Source: Roseiarcus sp963748545 (GTDB taxonomy: Bacteria; Pseudomonadota; Alphaproteobacteria; Rhizobiales; Beijerinckiaceae). Taken from it: a stretch of 64,000 bases of DNA. The translations under genes and the position numbers were made by a program. Shown here piece after piece: positions 48,905-58,461 of this stretch. The DNA is taken from NCBI GenBank assembly GCA_963748545.1, contig CAVVJO010000016.1, positions 1-64,000 on the forward strand, in the 5' to 3' direction. The number at the start of each line of letters is the position of its first letter. The stretch's first letter is position 1. Below the pieces are notes generated by a model, which had not been told where the DNA came from, searched no databases, and worked only from the letters and a program-made list of their open reading frames with translations.

Positions 48905-50500
48905 TCACATCCTATAGACGGGGCGATGGCTCGGTAACTCGACCTCACGCGAGGCTAAGGCCAGGCACAGTCCCAGAATGTCTCGCGTCTGCTGAGGTTC
49001 GATGATCCCGTCGTCCCAAAGGCGCGCGGTTGCGTAATACGGCGAGCTCTGCTCCTCGAATTGCGAGCGCGTCGTCCGGTCGAGCTCTTCGATCTCCGCA
49101 AAGTTCACACCTCCGCGGGTCACGCTGACCCGCCTCAGTTCCGTCACCACAGTCGCGGCGACCTCGGGGCTCATAGTGGCGATGCGCGCGTTCGGCCAGG
49201 AAAACAGGAAGCGGGGTCGAAAGCCGCGGCCACACATGCCGTAGTTGCCGGCGCCGTAAGAGCCTCCAATAATGACCGTATAGCGAGGTACTCGGGCGTT
49301 TGAGACAGCGTAGACGAGCTTGGCGGAGTGTTTCGCGATGCCGCTTCGTTCCGCGTCGGTGCCGACCATGAATCCGGTGATGTTTTGAAGAAATAAGAGA
49401 GGGATACGGCGTTGATCGCACAGCTCGATGAAATGGGCGCCCTTCAATGAGGATTCCGAGAAAAGCACCCCGTTGTTGGCGAGAATGCCGACGGGCTCGC
49501 CATGAATCCAGGCGAAGCCGCACACTATCGTCGATCCGAAGTCCGGTTTGAATTCCTGGAGCTCGCTGTCGTCGACAATGCGGGCAATCACCTCGCGCAC
49601 GTCGAAGGGACGCTTCAGATCCACGCCGACAATTCCCGGTATTTCCGACGCGTCGTGGCGAGGCGCCGCTGTGGCGCGACCACGCCTCGACGATTGCGGC
49701 CAACTCAACGCTCCGATGATGTCGCGGATCTTGGCCAGCGCTTCGAGCTCCGTCTCCGCGAGATAGTCGCTCACTCCGGAAACGCGCGTGTGCATCTCGG
49801 CCCCGCCCAAGGTCTCGCCGTCGACGATCTCGTTGATGGCCGCCTTGACAATCGGCGGTCCCCCGAGATGGATCCGACCCGTGCCGCGCACCATCACCAC
49901 CTCGTCCGAGAGCGCCGGAATGTAGGCGCCGCCGGCCGTGGCGCCCCCAAACACAGCCGAGATTTGCGGAAGGCCTGCCGCGGACATGCGGCACTGCTGG
50001 AAAAAACTGCCGCCAAAATGATCGCGGTCGGGAAACACGCGATCCTGTTCGGGCAGGAAGGCGCCGCCGCAGTCCACCAGATACACGCACGGCAGATGAT
50101 TTTCGAAGGCGATTTCCTGCGCCCGAAGATGCTTCTTGACCGTCTCATGGAAGAACGATCCACCCTTCACCGTCGCATCGTTGGCGATGATCATGCAGGG
50201 CGTGTCGCAGATCATGCCAATTCCCGTGATGACCCCTGCAGCAGGCACATCGCCGCCGTATAATCCCCAAGCGGCGAGCGGCGAGAGTTCGAGGAACGGC
50301 GAGAGCGGATCGACAAGATGGTCGATGCGCTGCCGGACCGGGATCTTCCCTCTCTCGGTATGACGAAGGCGCAGGCGCTCGCCCCCGCCCGCGGCAACCT
50401 CGTGGTGCCGTGTCCTCAATGTCGCGCAAAGCTCTTCGTAACGCGTCGCGTTGTCCTCGAACGCAGCATGCTTTCGCACGGCGCCGCCAATGATCGGCAT
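48905..50500 (-). CDS. Acyl-CoA carboxylase beta (carboxyltransferase) subunit
   Basis: 531 aa. Two crotonase-like carboxyltransferase domains: N-terminal VYLVDCGGAFLPEQD and SAVFGGATAGGAYIPALSDE; C-terminal LLFLQNITGFMVG and GGSYGAGNYGMCGR. It transfers carboxyl from biotin to an acyl-CoA gamma or alpha carbon. Length and motifs are closest to 3-methylcrotonyl- and geranyl-CoA carboxylases rather than propionyl-CoA carboxylase. ATG 50500 (MPIIGGAVRKH). The frame is intact. Co-transcribed with the alpha subunit. Confidence 0.9.
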   Translation of the reverse strand: MPIIGGAVRKHAAFEDNATRYEELCATLRTRHHEVAAGGGERLRLRHTERGKIPVRQRIDHLVDPLSPFLELSPLAAWGLYGGDVPAAGVITGIGMICDTPCMIIANDATVKGGSFFHETVKKHLRAQEIAFENHLPCVYLVDCGGAFLPEQDRVFPDRDHFGGSFFQQCRMSAAGLPQISAVFGGATAGGAYIPALSDEVVMVRGTGRIHLGGPPIVKAAINEIVDGETLGGAEMHTRVSGVSDYLAETELEALAKIRDIIGALSWPQSSRRGRATAAPRHDASEIPGIVGVDLKRPFDVREVIARIVDDSELQEFKPDFGSTIVCGFAWIHGEPVGILANNGVLFSESSLKGAHFIELCDQRRIPLLFLQNITGFMVGTDAERSGIAKHSAKLVYAVSNARVPRYTVIIGGSYGAGNYGMCGRGFRPRFLFSWPNARIATMSPEVAATVVTELRRVSVTRGGVNFAEIEELDRTTRSQFEEQSSPYYATARLWDDGIIEPQQTRDILGLCLALASREVELPSHRPVYRM

Positions 50501-50683
50501 ATTTAAGGCTCCAAAGCTAAGCAGGGGATCGTCGCGGAAACAGCGGCTCAGGAGCCGCGCGCTGTCGGACAACCTTCGTTTTCGCGGTGCGCTCTAGGAA
50601 CGCATGACACTCACAAACATCACCGGGGCACGCGACATTACTGGCCTCTGGGGCGGCCCCCGGTTTCGACCCATCGAGTGACG

Positions 50684-51862
50684 TCACGTCATCCGTTTGG
50701 CGACCTCCTCCAACATCACCTCCGTGGCTCCCCCGCCGATCGCTTGCACGCGGGCGTCGCGGGACATGCGCTCGATCGTCAACTCCTTCATAAAGCCGAG
50801 CCCCCCGTGAAATTGAACGCAGTCGTACATGACCTCATTCACCAACGTGCCGCAGAGGGCCTTAATCATGGAGACTTCTTTGGTGACGGATTGGCCTTGT
50901 GCGTCGCGCCAGGCGACATTGTAGACAAGGGCGCAGGCAGCCTCGACTTTCGCGGACAGCATCGCAAGTCTGTGCCGGATCGTCTGAAACTGCCAGAGCG
51001 CCGACCCGAAGGCTTCGCGCTGCTTCACCCAATCGAGCGTGATCTCGATGGCGCGGTGCGCCTCGCCCATCGCCTGCGCAGACAGCACGATACGCTCGTT
51101 CTGCAGGTTCTTCATCAGCGCGTAAAATCCGTGACCCTCTTCGCCAAGCAAATTTTCGTGGGGGATCAAGCATTCTTCGAAAGCCAGCTCCGCCGTGTCG
51201 CTAGAGAGCCAGCCGTGCTTCTGGAGCGTCCGCGATACGGAGAATCCCGGCGCGCCCTTCTCAACGATGAACAGCGAAACGTCCCGGCTTCGCCCCGCCT
51301 GACCGGTCTTGGCCGCAACAACGAAAATGTCGCCGCGTGCGCCATTGGTTATGAACATCTTTGAACCATTCAGTCGCCAGCCGTCACGATCGCGATGCGC
51401 GGTCGTCCTCATGCCCGCGAGATCGGAGCCCGCGTAGGCTTCCGTCATCGCCACCGCCGCGACCCGGCGCCCAGAAATGATGTCAGGCAGGTAGCGGGAG
51501 CGCTGCTCGTTCGAGCCGACGTGAACAAGATACGGGCTCGCCATGTCCGTATGAACCAGGACCGTGATCGCGAAGCCGCCGTACGTTGAGCGTCCGAGTT
51601 CTTCCGCCAAGACGACGGTCGCCAGGGTATCGAGTTCGCTGCCGCCATATGCAGCCGGATAGCGAATGCCTAGAAATCCGAGCGCCCCCATTTCCCGCAG
51701 GATTTCTTTCGGGACGTATCCCTCTTCCTCCCAACGATCGGCGTTCGGCTTGACCCGCTCTTCAACAAAGCGGCGGATCTGGCGCCGGAGCAGTTCATGC
51801 TCCTCCGCGAAATAGGGATAGGCTTGGTCGGAGGGATTACGCATCGACGCAGGGAGCCTCAT
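50684..51862 (-). CDS. Acyl-CoA dehydrogenase
   Basis: About 392 aa. Typical blocks: AVAMTEAYAGSDLAGMRTTA (FAD and substrate), MFITNGARGDIFVVAAK, ASCENILG-like site as ECLIPHENLLGEEG, and C-terminal QFHGGLGFMKELTIERMSRD. The start is uncertain: ATG 51862 or 51844 are preferred, since the longest frame (51892) begins inside a likely operator at 51886-51899. It heads the unit with both carboxylase subunits, like citronellyl-CoA or isovaleryl-CoA dehydrogenases next to their carboxylases. Confidence 0.9.
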   Translation of the reverse strand: MRLPASMRNPSDQAYPYFAEEHELLRRQIRRFVEERVKPNADRWEEEGYVPKEILREMGALGFLGIRYPAAYGGSELDTLATVVLAEELGRSTYGGFAITVLVHTDMASPYLVHVGSNEQRSRYLPDIISGRRVAAVAMTEAYAGSDLAGMRTTAHRDRDGWRLNGSKMFITNGARGDIFVVAAKTGQAGRSRDVSLFIVEKGAPGFSVSRTLQKHGWLSSDTAELAFEECLIPHENLLGEEGHGFYALMKNLQNERIVLSAQAMGEAHRAIEITLDWVKQREAFGSALWQFQTIRHRLAMLSAKVEAACALVYNVAWRDAQGQSVTKEVSMIKALCGTLVNEVMYDCVQFHGGLGFMKELTIERMSRDARVQAIGGGATEVMLEEVAKRMT

Positions 51863-51885
51863 CTTGACGACGGAAGTCAGGATTT

Positions 51886-51899
51886 CTAACATGTGTTAG
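51886..51899. promoter_or_regulatory. Inverted repeat, possible TetR-type operator
   Basis: CTAACA-TG-TGTTAG, perfect six-base arms, in the divergent space between the acyl-CoA dehydrogenase and the acyl-CoA synthetase. The sequence fits a dimeric regulator such as the TetR protein encoded at 53857-54576. Confidence 0.5.
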
Positions 51900-51995
51900 T
51901 TAGTTGTCCAGCAGGTCTTATCGCGGTCAGCGGCCGAGGCCTCGGAAGGCCCAACGATCTGGACACGCCGCAGTCGGCGGCTCGGAGGCAACGCT

Positions 51996-53927
51996 ATGGC
52001 GGACACGCTCACTTCGCTTACCTCGTCCGGCCTTCTTGAGTTGCCCGATCGCTGGCGCGACGCGGCGCAAGCTGAAAAGCTCACAGAGGCGAGAGCCGCT
52101 GACGCGCGCGGCGAATATTGGTCGTGGGCTGCCGATCGTTTGCGATGGATGCGGCCATGGGACTCCCTTTCGGAGGGGGGTTTCGCGGACCTTCGCTACT
52201 ATTCGGGCGGTCTCCTCAACGTTTGCGACAATTGCGTCGATCGGCATGCCGAATCGCATTCGCTTGCCGGGCGGGACGCGATCGTCTGGGAAGGCGAACC
52301 GGGAGACGTTCGGCGCATGACCTACGCCGAGCTCAAGGACCAGGTTTCGCGATTTGCCGGAGCGCTGCGTGCGCTCGGGGTTCGACGCGGCGATGTCGTG
52401 GCCATCCATCTTCCCAATCTGCCGGAGGCATTCGTCGCAATTCACGCCTGCAATCGCATCGGAGCGATCTATACGGTGCTCTTCAGCGGGTTTTCCGCGG
52501 ATGCGATCCGCCTTCGTCTGCTGGCTTCGCGTGCGGCTGTCGTTGTCACGGCGGACGCCTCCTACAGACGTGGGCGGCGTGTTCCTCTGCTCGAGAACCT
52601 GCGCCAGGCGCGGCAGTCCAGTTCGTTCGTCAATCGAACTGTTGTCGTCTCGCGCACCGGCGAGCCCCTCGCGCTTCAGGAGGGCGAGGCGGCATGGAGC
52701 GACCTCCTGGCGGAACAGTCCTCTTTTTTTCCCTGCGAGCCGCTTGACGCCAACGACCCCGCCTTCCTGATCTTCACTTCGGGAACCGAGAGCCGGCCGA
52801 AAGGCGTGGTGCATAGCACAGCGGGCTTTCTCGTGGGCGCCTGGGCCAATGTGCAGTGGCAGGTCGGACCGCAGGACGGCGACGTCTACTGGTGCGCGGC
52901 GGACGTCGGATGGCTGACATTTCCGATTCAGGCCCTGGTCGGCGGTCTCGCGCACGGCATGACCCTGCTCTGCTATGAAGGCGCCTTGGACTATCCGGAC
53001 AGGACGCGTTTACTGGACACTGCGAAACGCCATGGCGTCACCAAGATTCTGATTGCGCCGACCGGGCTTCGCATGCTCCGGGCTGTCGGCGACGATGTCG
53101 TCAGACGGAATCGTCCTCCAGCGCTAAGACTTGTGACCACTCAGGGCGAGCCGCTTGATCCGGAAACCGCCCTTTGGACAATGGCAACCCTCGACGTCCC
53201 GGTCGTCAACGCCTACGGGCAGACCGAAACCGGCTCGACCTGGACCTATCCAGTCTACGGCGTTGAGCCAATCAAGGCCGGAAGCTGCGGGACGCCGGTT
53301 CCAGGGCACTCGTGCGCCGTCGTAGACGATCAAGGGCAGGCGGTTCCTCCCGGCGCGCGGGGCAACCTTGTCCTCACCAAGCCCTTTCCCACACTCGCGC
53401 GAACCATTTGGGACGACGCCGATCGATTCAGGGCCTCCTATCTGGCGCGCTTTCCGGGCCGGTATGCGACCTCTGACGAGGCGATCGTCGACCGCGACGG
53501 GCAATTATGGGTGCTGGGTAGATCAGACGATGTGATCAACGTCGCTGCTCATCGCATCAGCACCATGGAGATCGAGAGCGTCATATCGACCTGCCCTGGC
53601 GTGGTCGAGGCCGCGGTGATTGGCGTCTCCGACGCAGTGCGAGGCACGATGCCCGCCGCCTTCGTTACGGTGCGCACAAACGCGTCGCAAGAGGAGACGA
53701 TCGCGGCAGTGGAGAAGGCTGTCGAGCAAGCGATAGGCGGGTTCGCGCGGCTTCGAAGCGTCTACGTGTCAGAATCCTTGCCCAAAACCAGGACCGGCAA
53801 GATTATGCGCAGGCTCTTACGCGAGGCTGCCGAGACGGGCGGCATTCAGGGCGACCTCACCGGTCTTGAAGATCGTTCGTCGCTCGACGCGATTCTCTTG
53901 GCCGTGAACGAATTGAAGCCGACGTGA
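51996..53927 (+). CDS. Acetyl-CoA/propionyl-CoA synthetase family protein
   Basis: 643 aa, acyl-adenylate-forming enzyme of the Acs/PrpE type. N-terminal WDSLSEGGFADLRYYSGG-like region and LNVCDNCVDRH; P-loop FTSGTESRPKGVVH; VNAYGQTETGS; hinge GRSDDVINVAAHRIST; catalytic Lys in KTRTGKIMRR. It activates a short or branched acid to its CoA ester. ATG 51996. The frame is intact. Divergent from the acyl-CoA dehydrogenase; its 3' end overlaps tetR by 71 bases. Confidence 0.92.
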   Translation: MADTLTSLTSSGLLELPDRWRDAAQAEKLTEARAADARGEYWSWAADRLRWMRPWDSLSEGGFADLRYYSGGLLNVCDNCVDRHAESHSLAGRDAIVWEGEPGDVRRMTYAELKDQVSRFAGALRALGVRRGDVVAIHLPNLPEAFVAIHACNRIGAIYTVLFSGFSADAIRLRLLASRAAVVVTADASYRRGRRVPLLENLRQARQSSSFVNRTVVVSRTGEPLALQEGEAAWSDLLAEQSSFFPCEPLDANDPAFLIFTSGTESRPKGVVHSTAGFLVGAWANVQWQVGPQDGDVYWCAADVGWLTFPIQALVGGLAHGMTLLCYEGALDYPDRTRLLDTAKRHGVTKILIAPTGLRMLRAVGDDVVRRNRPPALRLVTTQGEPLDPETALWTMATLDVPVVNAYGQTETGSTWTYPVYGVEPIKAGSCGTPVPGHSCAVVDDQGQAVPPGARGNLVLTKPFPTLARTIWDDADRFRASYLARFPGRYATSDEAIVDRDGQLWVLGRSDDVINVAAHRISTMEIESVISTCPGVVEAAVIGVSDAVRGTMPAAFVTVRTNASQEETIAAVEKAVEQAIGGFARLRSVYVSESLPKTRTGKIMRRLLREAAETGGIQGDLTGLEDRSSLDAILLAVNELKPT

Positions 53928-54576
53928 TCGGATCGCTCGCGGTTCGATCTCCGGGGCGGACCACGATCGCCGCAAAGTCGCGGGCGATATTGTCGAGTTG
54001 GTGACGACGACTGCGATACCACTCCGGCGACCAATTCATCATGCCCAAGACCGCAAGCGTCAAAGTTTCCGCAGACACGCCTTCCGGGGCCTGTTTCGCC
54101 TCGACGAGGTCGCGGATTAGCTCGCTCCAGATCGCTTCGTATTGCTTCCTGTGCGGCCGAGCGATGGACCGGACGGATTCAGGAACCTCAGCATACGCCT
54201 TCAGGCCGGCCGACGTGTAATCGCCGTACCGAAGCAGCGCCTCGAGATGCGCGCGCACCGCCGCCTCGATCCGCGCTCCCGGCAAAGCCGCTTCGGGGAG
54301 ACCGTCCAGCGCGTCACGGACCGCTTTGCCGACATGATCCACGCCATCGTTCATAACCGCCGCGACGATCTCATCTTTCGAAGCGAAGTGATAATAGATG
54401 CTCCCCGCCTTCATGCCCACCGCAGCGGCGATGTCGCGCAGGGTCGTTGATTTGTAGCCGTACTGACGCAACAGTGCCGCCGCCGCATCGAGGATCCCAC
54501 GACGAGAATCAGGCGCTGTCTTGGCCCCTCTCGTCCGCGCGAGCGGTCGTCCCGCCGTGCGACTCGCTTCTATCAT
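53857..54576 (-). CDS. TetR/AcrR family regulator
   Basis: 239 aa. The N-terminal helix-turn-helix (GYKSTTLRDIAAAVGMKAGS, then IYYHFASKDEIVAAV) is followed by an all-helical ligand domain. The Arg/Ser-rich C-terminal tail overlaps the convergent acyl-CoA synthetase. It lies at the centre of the catabolic region and probably represses it, with an acyl-CoA as inducer, as in LiuR- or KstR2-like regulators. A perfect palindrome lies upstream at 54644-54657. Confidence 0.9.
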   Translation of the reverse strand: MIEASRTAGRPLARTRGAKTAPDSRRGILDAAAALLRQYGYKSTTLRDIAAAVGMKAGSIYYHFASKDEIVAAVMNDGVDHVGKAVRDALDGLPEAALPGARIEAAVRAHLEALLRYGDYTSAGLKAYAEVPESVRSIARPHRKQYEAIWSELIRDLVEAKQAPEGVSAETLTLAVLGMMNWSPEWYRSRRHQLDNIARDFAAIVVRPGDRTASDPITSASIRSRPRESRRATNDLQDR

Positions 54577-54643
54577 GAATAACGCTCAAAACCGTCGTTC
54601 CGCCTCGCATCTTGCCTAGCGCGGAACGGCGGCGGTCACAACC

Positions 54644-54657
54644 TAGCAAGCTTGCTA
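54644..54657. promoter_or_regulatory. Perfect palindrome upstream of tetR
   Basis: TAGCAAG-CTTGCTA, seven-base arms without spacer, about 70 bases upstream of the tetR start and between it and the 3' end of the thiolase operon. A candidate autoregulatory operator, although it differs from the CTAACA-type repeat at 51886. Confidence 0.5.
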
Positions 54658-54795
54658 TTCGGCTAACTCCGCCCGGGGGGTTTCAACTTGACGTCGGCGA
54701 AGGCATTCGAACCGCTAACAAGTCAAGCCCGCTCCGAACGCACGGCGCTATACCCTCGCGCCGACCTCTAGGGCGCCGGCAGTTCGGAGACCGGG

Positions 54796-55284
54796 TCAAT
54801 CGAGTTCATAGTGAAAGTCCGTGACGCGTCCCTCGCGGCTGTCCGCAAAAGTCACCTTGACGCGCGCGCCAGGCGCTAGACGCTTCGCCGCGGCCGGCAC
54901 GTCGCTCAAATCAATGCCCCGTACGAAATTCAGCATTGCCGTACTGACATTGTCGAGCCGGACATAGGCAATCGCGTACGGAGGAGGCGGCAGACCTTCG
55001 AACTGCGTGGTGACGATCGTCGCCGCCTCGATCACGCCGCCTACTCCCGCCTCTGTCCAACCGTCGCAAGGGGCGAAGGAGCGCTCGCAATAAGCCCGTG
55101 GCGGGAGATAGGAAAGCCCGGACTTGCTGCAATGGCTAGCGAGAATCCGGCCTTCCCGCAGGCCGTCGAAGAAGACGCCGGCGACCTTGCCGACCGAATA
55201 GTTGTAGCGAATGCGCCATTCGCCCAGAATGACGTCAGAAGGCCTCGTGGCCCCTGTCTTGTTCGCGGTCATATCAGTTGACAT
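54796..55284 (-). CDS. DUF35/OB-fold zinc-ribbon protein
   Basis: About 162 aa. An N-terminal rubredoxin-like zinc ribbon (HCSKSGLSYLPPRAYCERSF, with one Cys of the second pair apparently replaced or shifted) precedes an OB-fold (LPPPPYAIAYVRLDN, RVKVTFADSREGRVTDF). Such proteins bind acyl-CoA and act as obligate partners of SCP2-type thiolases or aldolases. The start overlaps the thiolase stop by 11 bases, matching this pairing. Confidence 0.85.
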   Translation of the reverse strand: MSTDMTANKTGATRPSDVILGEWRIRYNYSVGKVAGVFFDGLREGRILASHCSKSGLSYLPPRAYCERSFAPCDGWTEAGVGGVIEAATIVTTQFEGLPPPPYAIAYVRLDNVSTAMLNFVRGIDLSDVPAAAKRLAPGARVKVTFADSREGRVTDFHYELD

Positions 55285-56470
55285 CATCGCCAAGCACCGT
55301 GCACGTGAAGAATTGCGTTGAACCGCCGATCGCGGTCGCGACCGCCTTGCGAGCGCGCTTGACCTGCATTTCACCCGCCTCGCCCATGATCTGCAGAGCG
55401 GCGTCCGCGATCCGAACAAGACCGGTGACGCCGATCGGGTTGGTGCAGAGCGTGCCGCCCGACGGATTGGCCGCGACGATTCCGTCGCTGTCGTCGAAGG
55501 CGCCTTCGAGGTGCAGCCGGCAGGCTTCCCCGCGCCCGCAGAAGCCGAGCGATTCAAGCTGCGGGAAAAGGAAGCTGCTGAACGGATCGTAGATCTCGGC
55601 CACATCGATTTCCTTGGCCGGATCGACGATTTCGGCGATGCGATAGGCGCTTCTCGCCGCCAGCGCGAAGCCGTCATGATCCGCGAATTCGGTGTCGGAC
55701 CAGAAACCCATGCGGTCGCCCATGAAGACACTGTGGGTGATCGCGGCGCAGCCCTTTACCCAGGCTGGTTGCGCGCGCCTCGACTTCCGCGCGGTGGCTT
55801 CGTCGCAGAGCACGACGGCCGCTGCCCCGGAGGAGCGCGGGCAGATATCGGCGCGCTTGTGCGGCCAGGAGACGCGCGGGCTCGCCATGACTTCGGGAAC
55901 CGTGATGGGCGCCTTGAGGTGCGCCTTGCGATTGCGCGCCGCCTTTCGGCGCGCTCGCACGACTACCTCGGCGAAATCCTCTTCTCGCGTTCCGTAGCGG
56001 TGCATGTATCGCTGCGCGGCAAGCGCCGTCATTGTCACGGTATTGAGCGCAAAGTCTCGCTCGTAGAAACGATCCCAAATGAGATTGAGGATATGCTGGG
56101 TGTCTGGCGTCTCTGCGACCCGGTCTGCGCCGACGACCAACGTCGTGCGAAAGAGGCCGGAGGCGACATGCGAATAGGCGGCGTGGAAAGCCGAACCTCC
56201 GGTCGCGCCCCCGGTATTTATGCGCATGAAGGGTTTGCCTGCGCCAAAGATCGAATCCACAGCCCATTTGTCGGCGTCGTTGACGCCGGCGAACTCTGTT
56301 GGCGCCATGGAGAAGACGACGGCGTCGATCTCTTCCGGCGTCATGCCGGCATGATCCAGCGCGGCGAGTGTCGCTTCCTGGGCAAGTTCGACGTAGGTGA
56401 GGTCGGCGTGATGCGTGCGAAACGCGGTTTCGCCGACGCCGACCACTGCGACATTGCGTTCAGCGTTCAT
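55274..56470 (-). CDS. SCP2-type thiolase family protein
   Basis: 398 aa. Thiolase-fold blocks: VAVVGVGETAF, PFMRINTGGATGGSAFHAAY (nucleophile position occupied by Gly/Thr rather than an obvious Cys), DPFSSFLFPQLESLGFCGRG and NPSGGTLCTNPIGVTGLVRI. Non-canonical SCP2 thiolases lacking the usual Cys can be retro-aldol enzymes, as in sterol side-chain breakdown, together with a DUF35 partner, which is the next gene. ATG 56470, one base after the preceding thiolase gene. Confidence 0.85.
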   Translation of the reverse strand: MNAERNVAVVGVGETAFRTHHADLTYVELAQEATLAALDHAGMTPEEIDAVVFSMAPTEFAGVNDADKWAVDSIFGAGKPFMRINTGGATGGSAFHAAYSHVASGLFRTTLVVGADRVAETPDTQHILNLIWDRFYERDFALNTVTMTALAAQRYMHRYGTREEDFAEVVVRARRKAARNRKAHLKAPITVPEVMASPRVSWPHKRADICPRSSGAAAVVLCDEATARKSRRAQPAWVKGCAAITHSVFMGDRMGFWSDTEFADHDGFALAARSAYRIAEIVDPAKEIDVAEIYDPFSSFLFPQLESLGFCGRGEACRLHLEGAFDDSDGIVAANPSGGTLCTNPIGVTGLVRIADAALQIMGEAGEMQVKRARKAVATAIGGSTQFFTCTVLGDDVN

Positions 56471-56471
56471 C

Positions 56472-57560
56472 TCAGGCTTCCGAAAAGAGCGCAGCGACAT
56501 TGGCCTGCTGCGCATAGCCGTGGCAGCCATGGGCCAGCGCAAGCCTCGCCCCCGGAGATTGAATGGGTCCCGCTCTGCCGCTCACCTGCAGAACGGCTTC
56601 GGCAGCGTGCACCAGGCCGGAGCAAAACACAGGGTTCTGGGCGAACGGGCCGCCAGAGGCGGCTGTCGCCTCGCAGCCGAGCCCATTCAGAGCACGCGCA
56701 TAGGCGGCCGCATGAAACCCAGTCTGAGCGTCCAGTTCGACCACATCGACCTCCTCCAGAGTTGCGCCGGCCTGTCGGAGCGCGGCGTCGATCGCATTGC
56801 GGAAAGACGCCAGCGCCGAGAGCCGCGTCCGGCTGAGCGCGTAACTGTCAACGCTCCATCCGAGACCTGCGATCCGTGCGTAGGGGGTAGCGCCCGGATG
56901 TCGTGCGAGCCACGCCTCAGTCGCCAGAACCAATGCCACGGCGCCGTCGCTCAGCGGCGCCTGGTGACCCTTGCGCAGGGGCGCGGCGACGTAGGGCGCG
57001 TCGCGCACTATCCGCGGCGAGAGGAGCGCTCCCGCGATAGCGCGTGGGTTCCGCGCAGCGTTCGCCCGATAGGCGAGGACGCTCGCGGTCGCCTCGTCCT
57101 CGCCGATATCCATGTCGTGGAGCACCGCGCTCGCAAAGAGGCCGTTTGCAATGGCGTCATTCATGCCGATTGGCCTTAAATAAAAGGGCTCGGCGCGACT
57201 CGCGGTCACATTGTCGAAGTCCGAAGTCGAATTCTTATTCCAGCTCACAACGACGCCGAGATCGCCAAAACCGGAAATCATTCGCATGGCGCCCAGACAA
57301 AGACCGGTGAGGCCGGAATCGGTGCACTTGATCTCGTCCTTGAGATAAGCTCCGGCTGGCATTGCAAGCAGCATGCTCGCAATGCTTCGGCCGTCGAGCT
57401 CATCTGAGCCGGCGATCGTCACCTGCTCCAGGTCTTCGCGCTCGACGCCTGCGTCATCGAGCGCCGCGCGCGTTGTGTCGAAGACGATTTCCTCAAGCCT
57501 CTTGTCGGCGATGCACGCCGCCGGAGGATGGACTGCGAGCCCAACCACATAAACATTCAT
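56472..57560 (-). CDS. Second thiolase-like protein
   Basis: 362 aa. MNVYVVGLAVHPP at the start, KCTDSGLTGLCLGAMRMIS around the nucleophile region (Cys in IKCTDSG), and C-terminal NGLGCEATAASGGPFAQNP and ARLALAHGCHGYAQQ. It is shorter and more diverged than degradative thiolases. Its place directly before the SCP2-type thiolase suggests the two form a heteromeric complex with the DUF35 protein. Intact. Confidence 0.8.
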   Translation of the reverse strand: MNVYVVGLAVHPPAACIADKRLEEIVFDTTRAALDDAGVEREDLEQVTIAGSDELDGRSIASMLLAMPAGAYLKDEIKCTDSGLTGLCLGAMRMISGFGDLGVVVSWNKNSTSDFDNVTASRAEPFYLRPIGMNDAIANGLFASAVLHDMDIGEDEATASVLAYRANAARNPRAIAGALLSPRIVRDAPYVAAPLRKGHQAPLSDGAVALVLATEAWLARHPGATPYARIAGLGWSVDSYALSRTRLSALASFRNAIDAALRQAGATLEEVDVVELDAQTGFHAAAYARALNGLGCEATAASGGPFAQNPVFCSGLVHAAEAVLQVSGRAGPIQSPGARLALAHGCHGYAQQANVAALFSEA

Positions 57561-57576
57561 AACTCTGCTCCACCCG

Positions 57577-58461
57577 TCATCGCGCCGTGCGCTCGGTCGA
57601 GATCGGCACGAACTTCGGGCTACGTTTCTCCATGAAGGCCGCCATGCCTTCGCGCCATTCCGCGCCGCCAATCAACATCGAAAGCGACTCGAGCCCCAGA
57701 CCGCGAGCAGTGCGCGCGTCTGCGTCGCTGCACGCATGCACTGCGGCCTTCGATTGCGCCACCGCGCGCGGACCAAGCAGGCGGAATCGTCGCGCAAGTT
57801 CCATCGCAGCCGGCAGGAGATCCTCGGCGCCGTAAATCGAAGTCGCAAGACCATGCGCCAGCGCTTCCCCTGCTTCGACATGGGCGCCAAGCAGAATCCA
57901 TTCGAGCGCCTTGCCGCGCCCAACCAGGCGGTGCAGTTTCTGTACGCCACCCGCGCCAGCTAGCGCCCCTATTCTCACCTCAGGCAGCCCGATCCTGGCC
58001 TCCTTCGCCATCAGGCGAAAATCGCAAGCAAGCGACATTTCGCACCCGCCCCCCAGCGCGAAGCCGTTGATCGCCGCGATCACCGGCATCGGCACGGATT
58101 CCAAGCGATCAAAGAGCTTGGCGATCTGCGTGAAATATCGGTCCCGAAGCTCGAACGCCCCGCCGCCAATTCGCGGATCGGGGGTAACGAAGTAGTCAAG
58201 ATGCGCGCCCGCGCAGAAGGCTCGCCCGGAACCGGTCAAGATGAGGGCGCGCGCCCCAGCATCAACGGCGTCATCAAGCGCACGATCGAGCTCGTCGATG
58301 AGTTCGAGTGAGAGCGTATTCATCTCGGCGTCGCGGGTCATCGTCGCCAACCCGATGTCGAGTTCTGGCCAACGCAGCGCGACAGCCGACCCCTTCCATT
58401 CCGGCCTTTGGATCTCTCGCGTCGCCACGACGTCCTTCAATCGCAATGCCCTCCCCTTCAC
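57577..58461 (-). CDS. Enoyl-CoA hydratase/isomerase (crotonase family)
   Basis: 294 aa. The oxyanion loop is GSGRAFCAGAHLD, and the second block is INGFALGGGCEMSLACDFRL followed by IGLPEVRIGALAGAGGVQKL. Only one of the two classical catalytic Glu residues is clear (GCEMS), so isomerase or hydratase activity cannot be told apart. The start is GTG 58461, with 30 or so extra N-terminal residues. It is in the minus-strand operon between the zinc dehydrogenase and the thiolases. Confidence 0.88.
   Translation of the reverse strand: MKGRALRLKDVVATREIQRPEWKGSAVALRWPELDIGLATMTRDAEMNTLSLELIDELDRALDDAVDAGARALILTGSGRAFCAGAHLDYFVTPDPRIGGGAFELRDRYFTQIAKLFDRLESVPMPVIAAINGFALGGGCEMSLACDFRLMAKEARIGLPEVRIGALAGAGGVQKLHRLVGRGKALEWILLGAHVEAGEALAHGLATSIYGAEDLLPAAMELARRFRLLGPRAVAQSKAAVHACSDADARTARGLGLESLSMLIGGAEWREGMAAFMEKRSPKFVPISTERTAR

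Noticed and set aside
48945..50090. A 381-codon frame in another phase inside the carboxyltransferase gene
   Set aside because: Arg-rich shadow frame; the overlapping frame has all conserved motifs.
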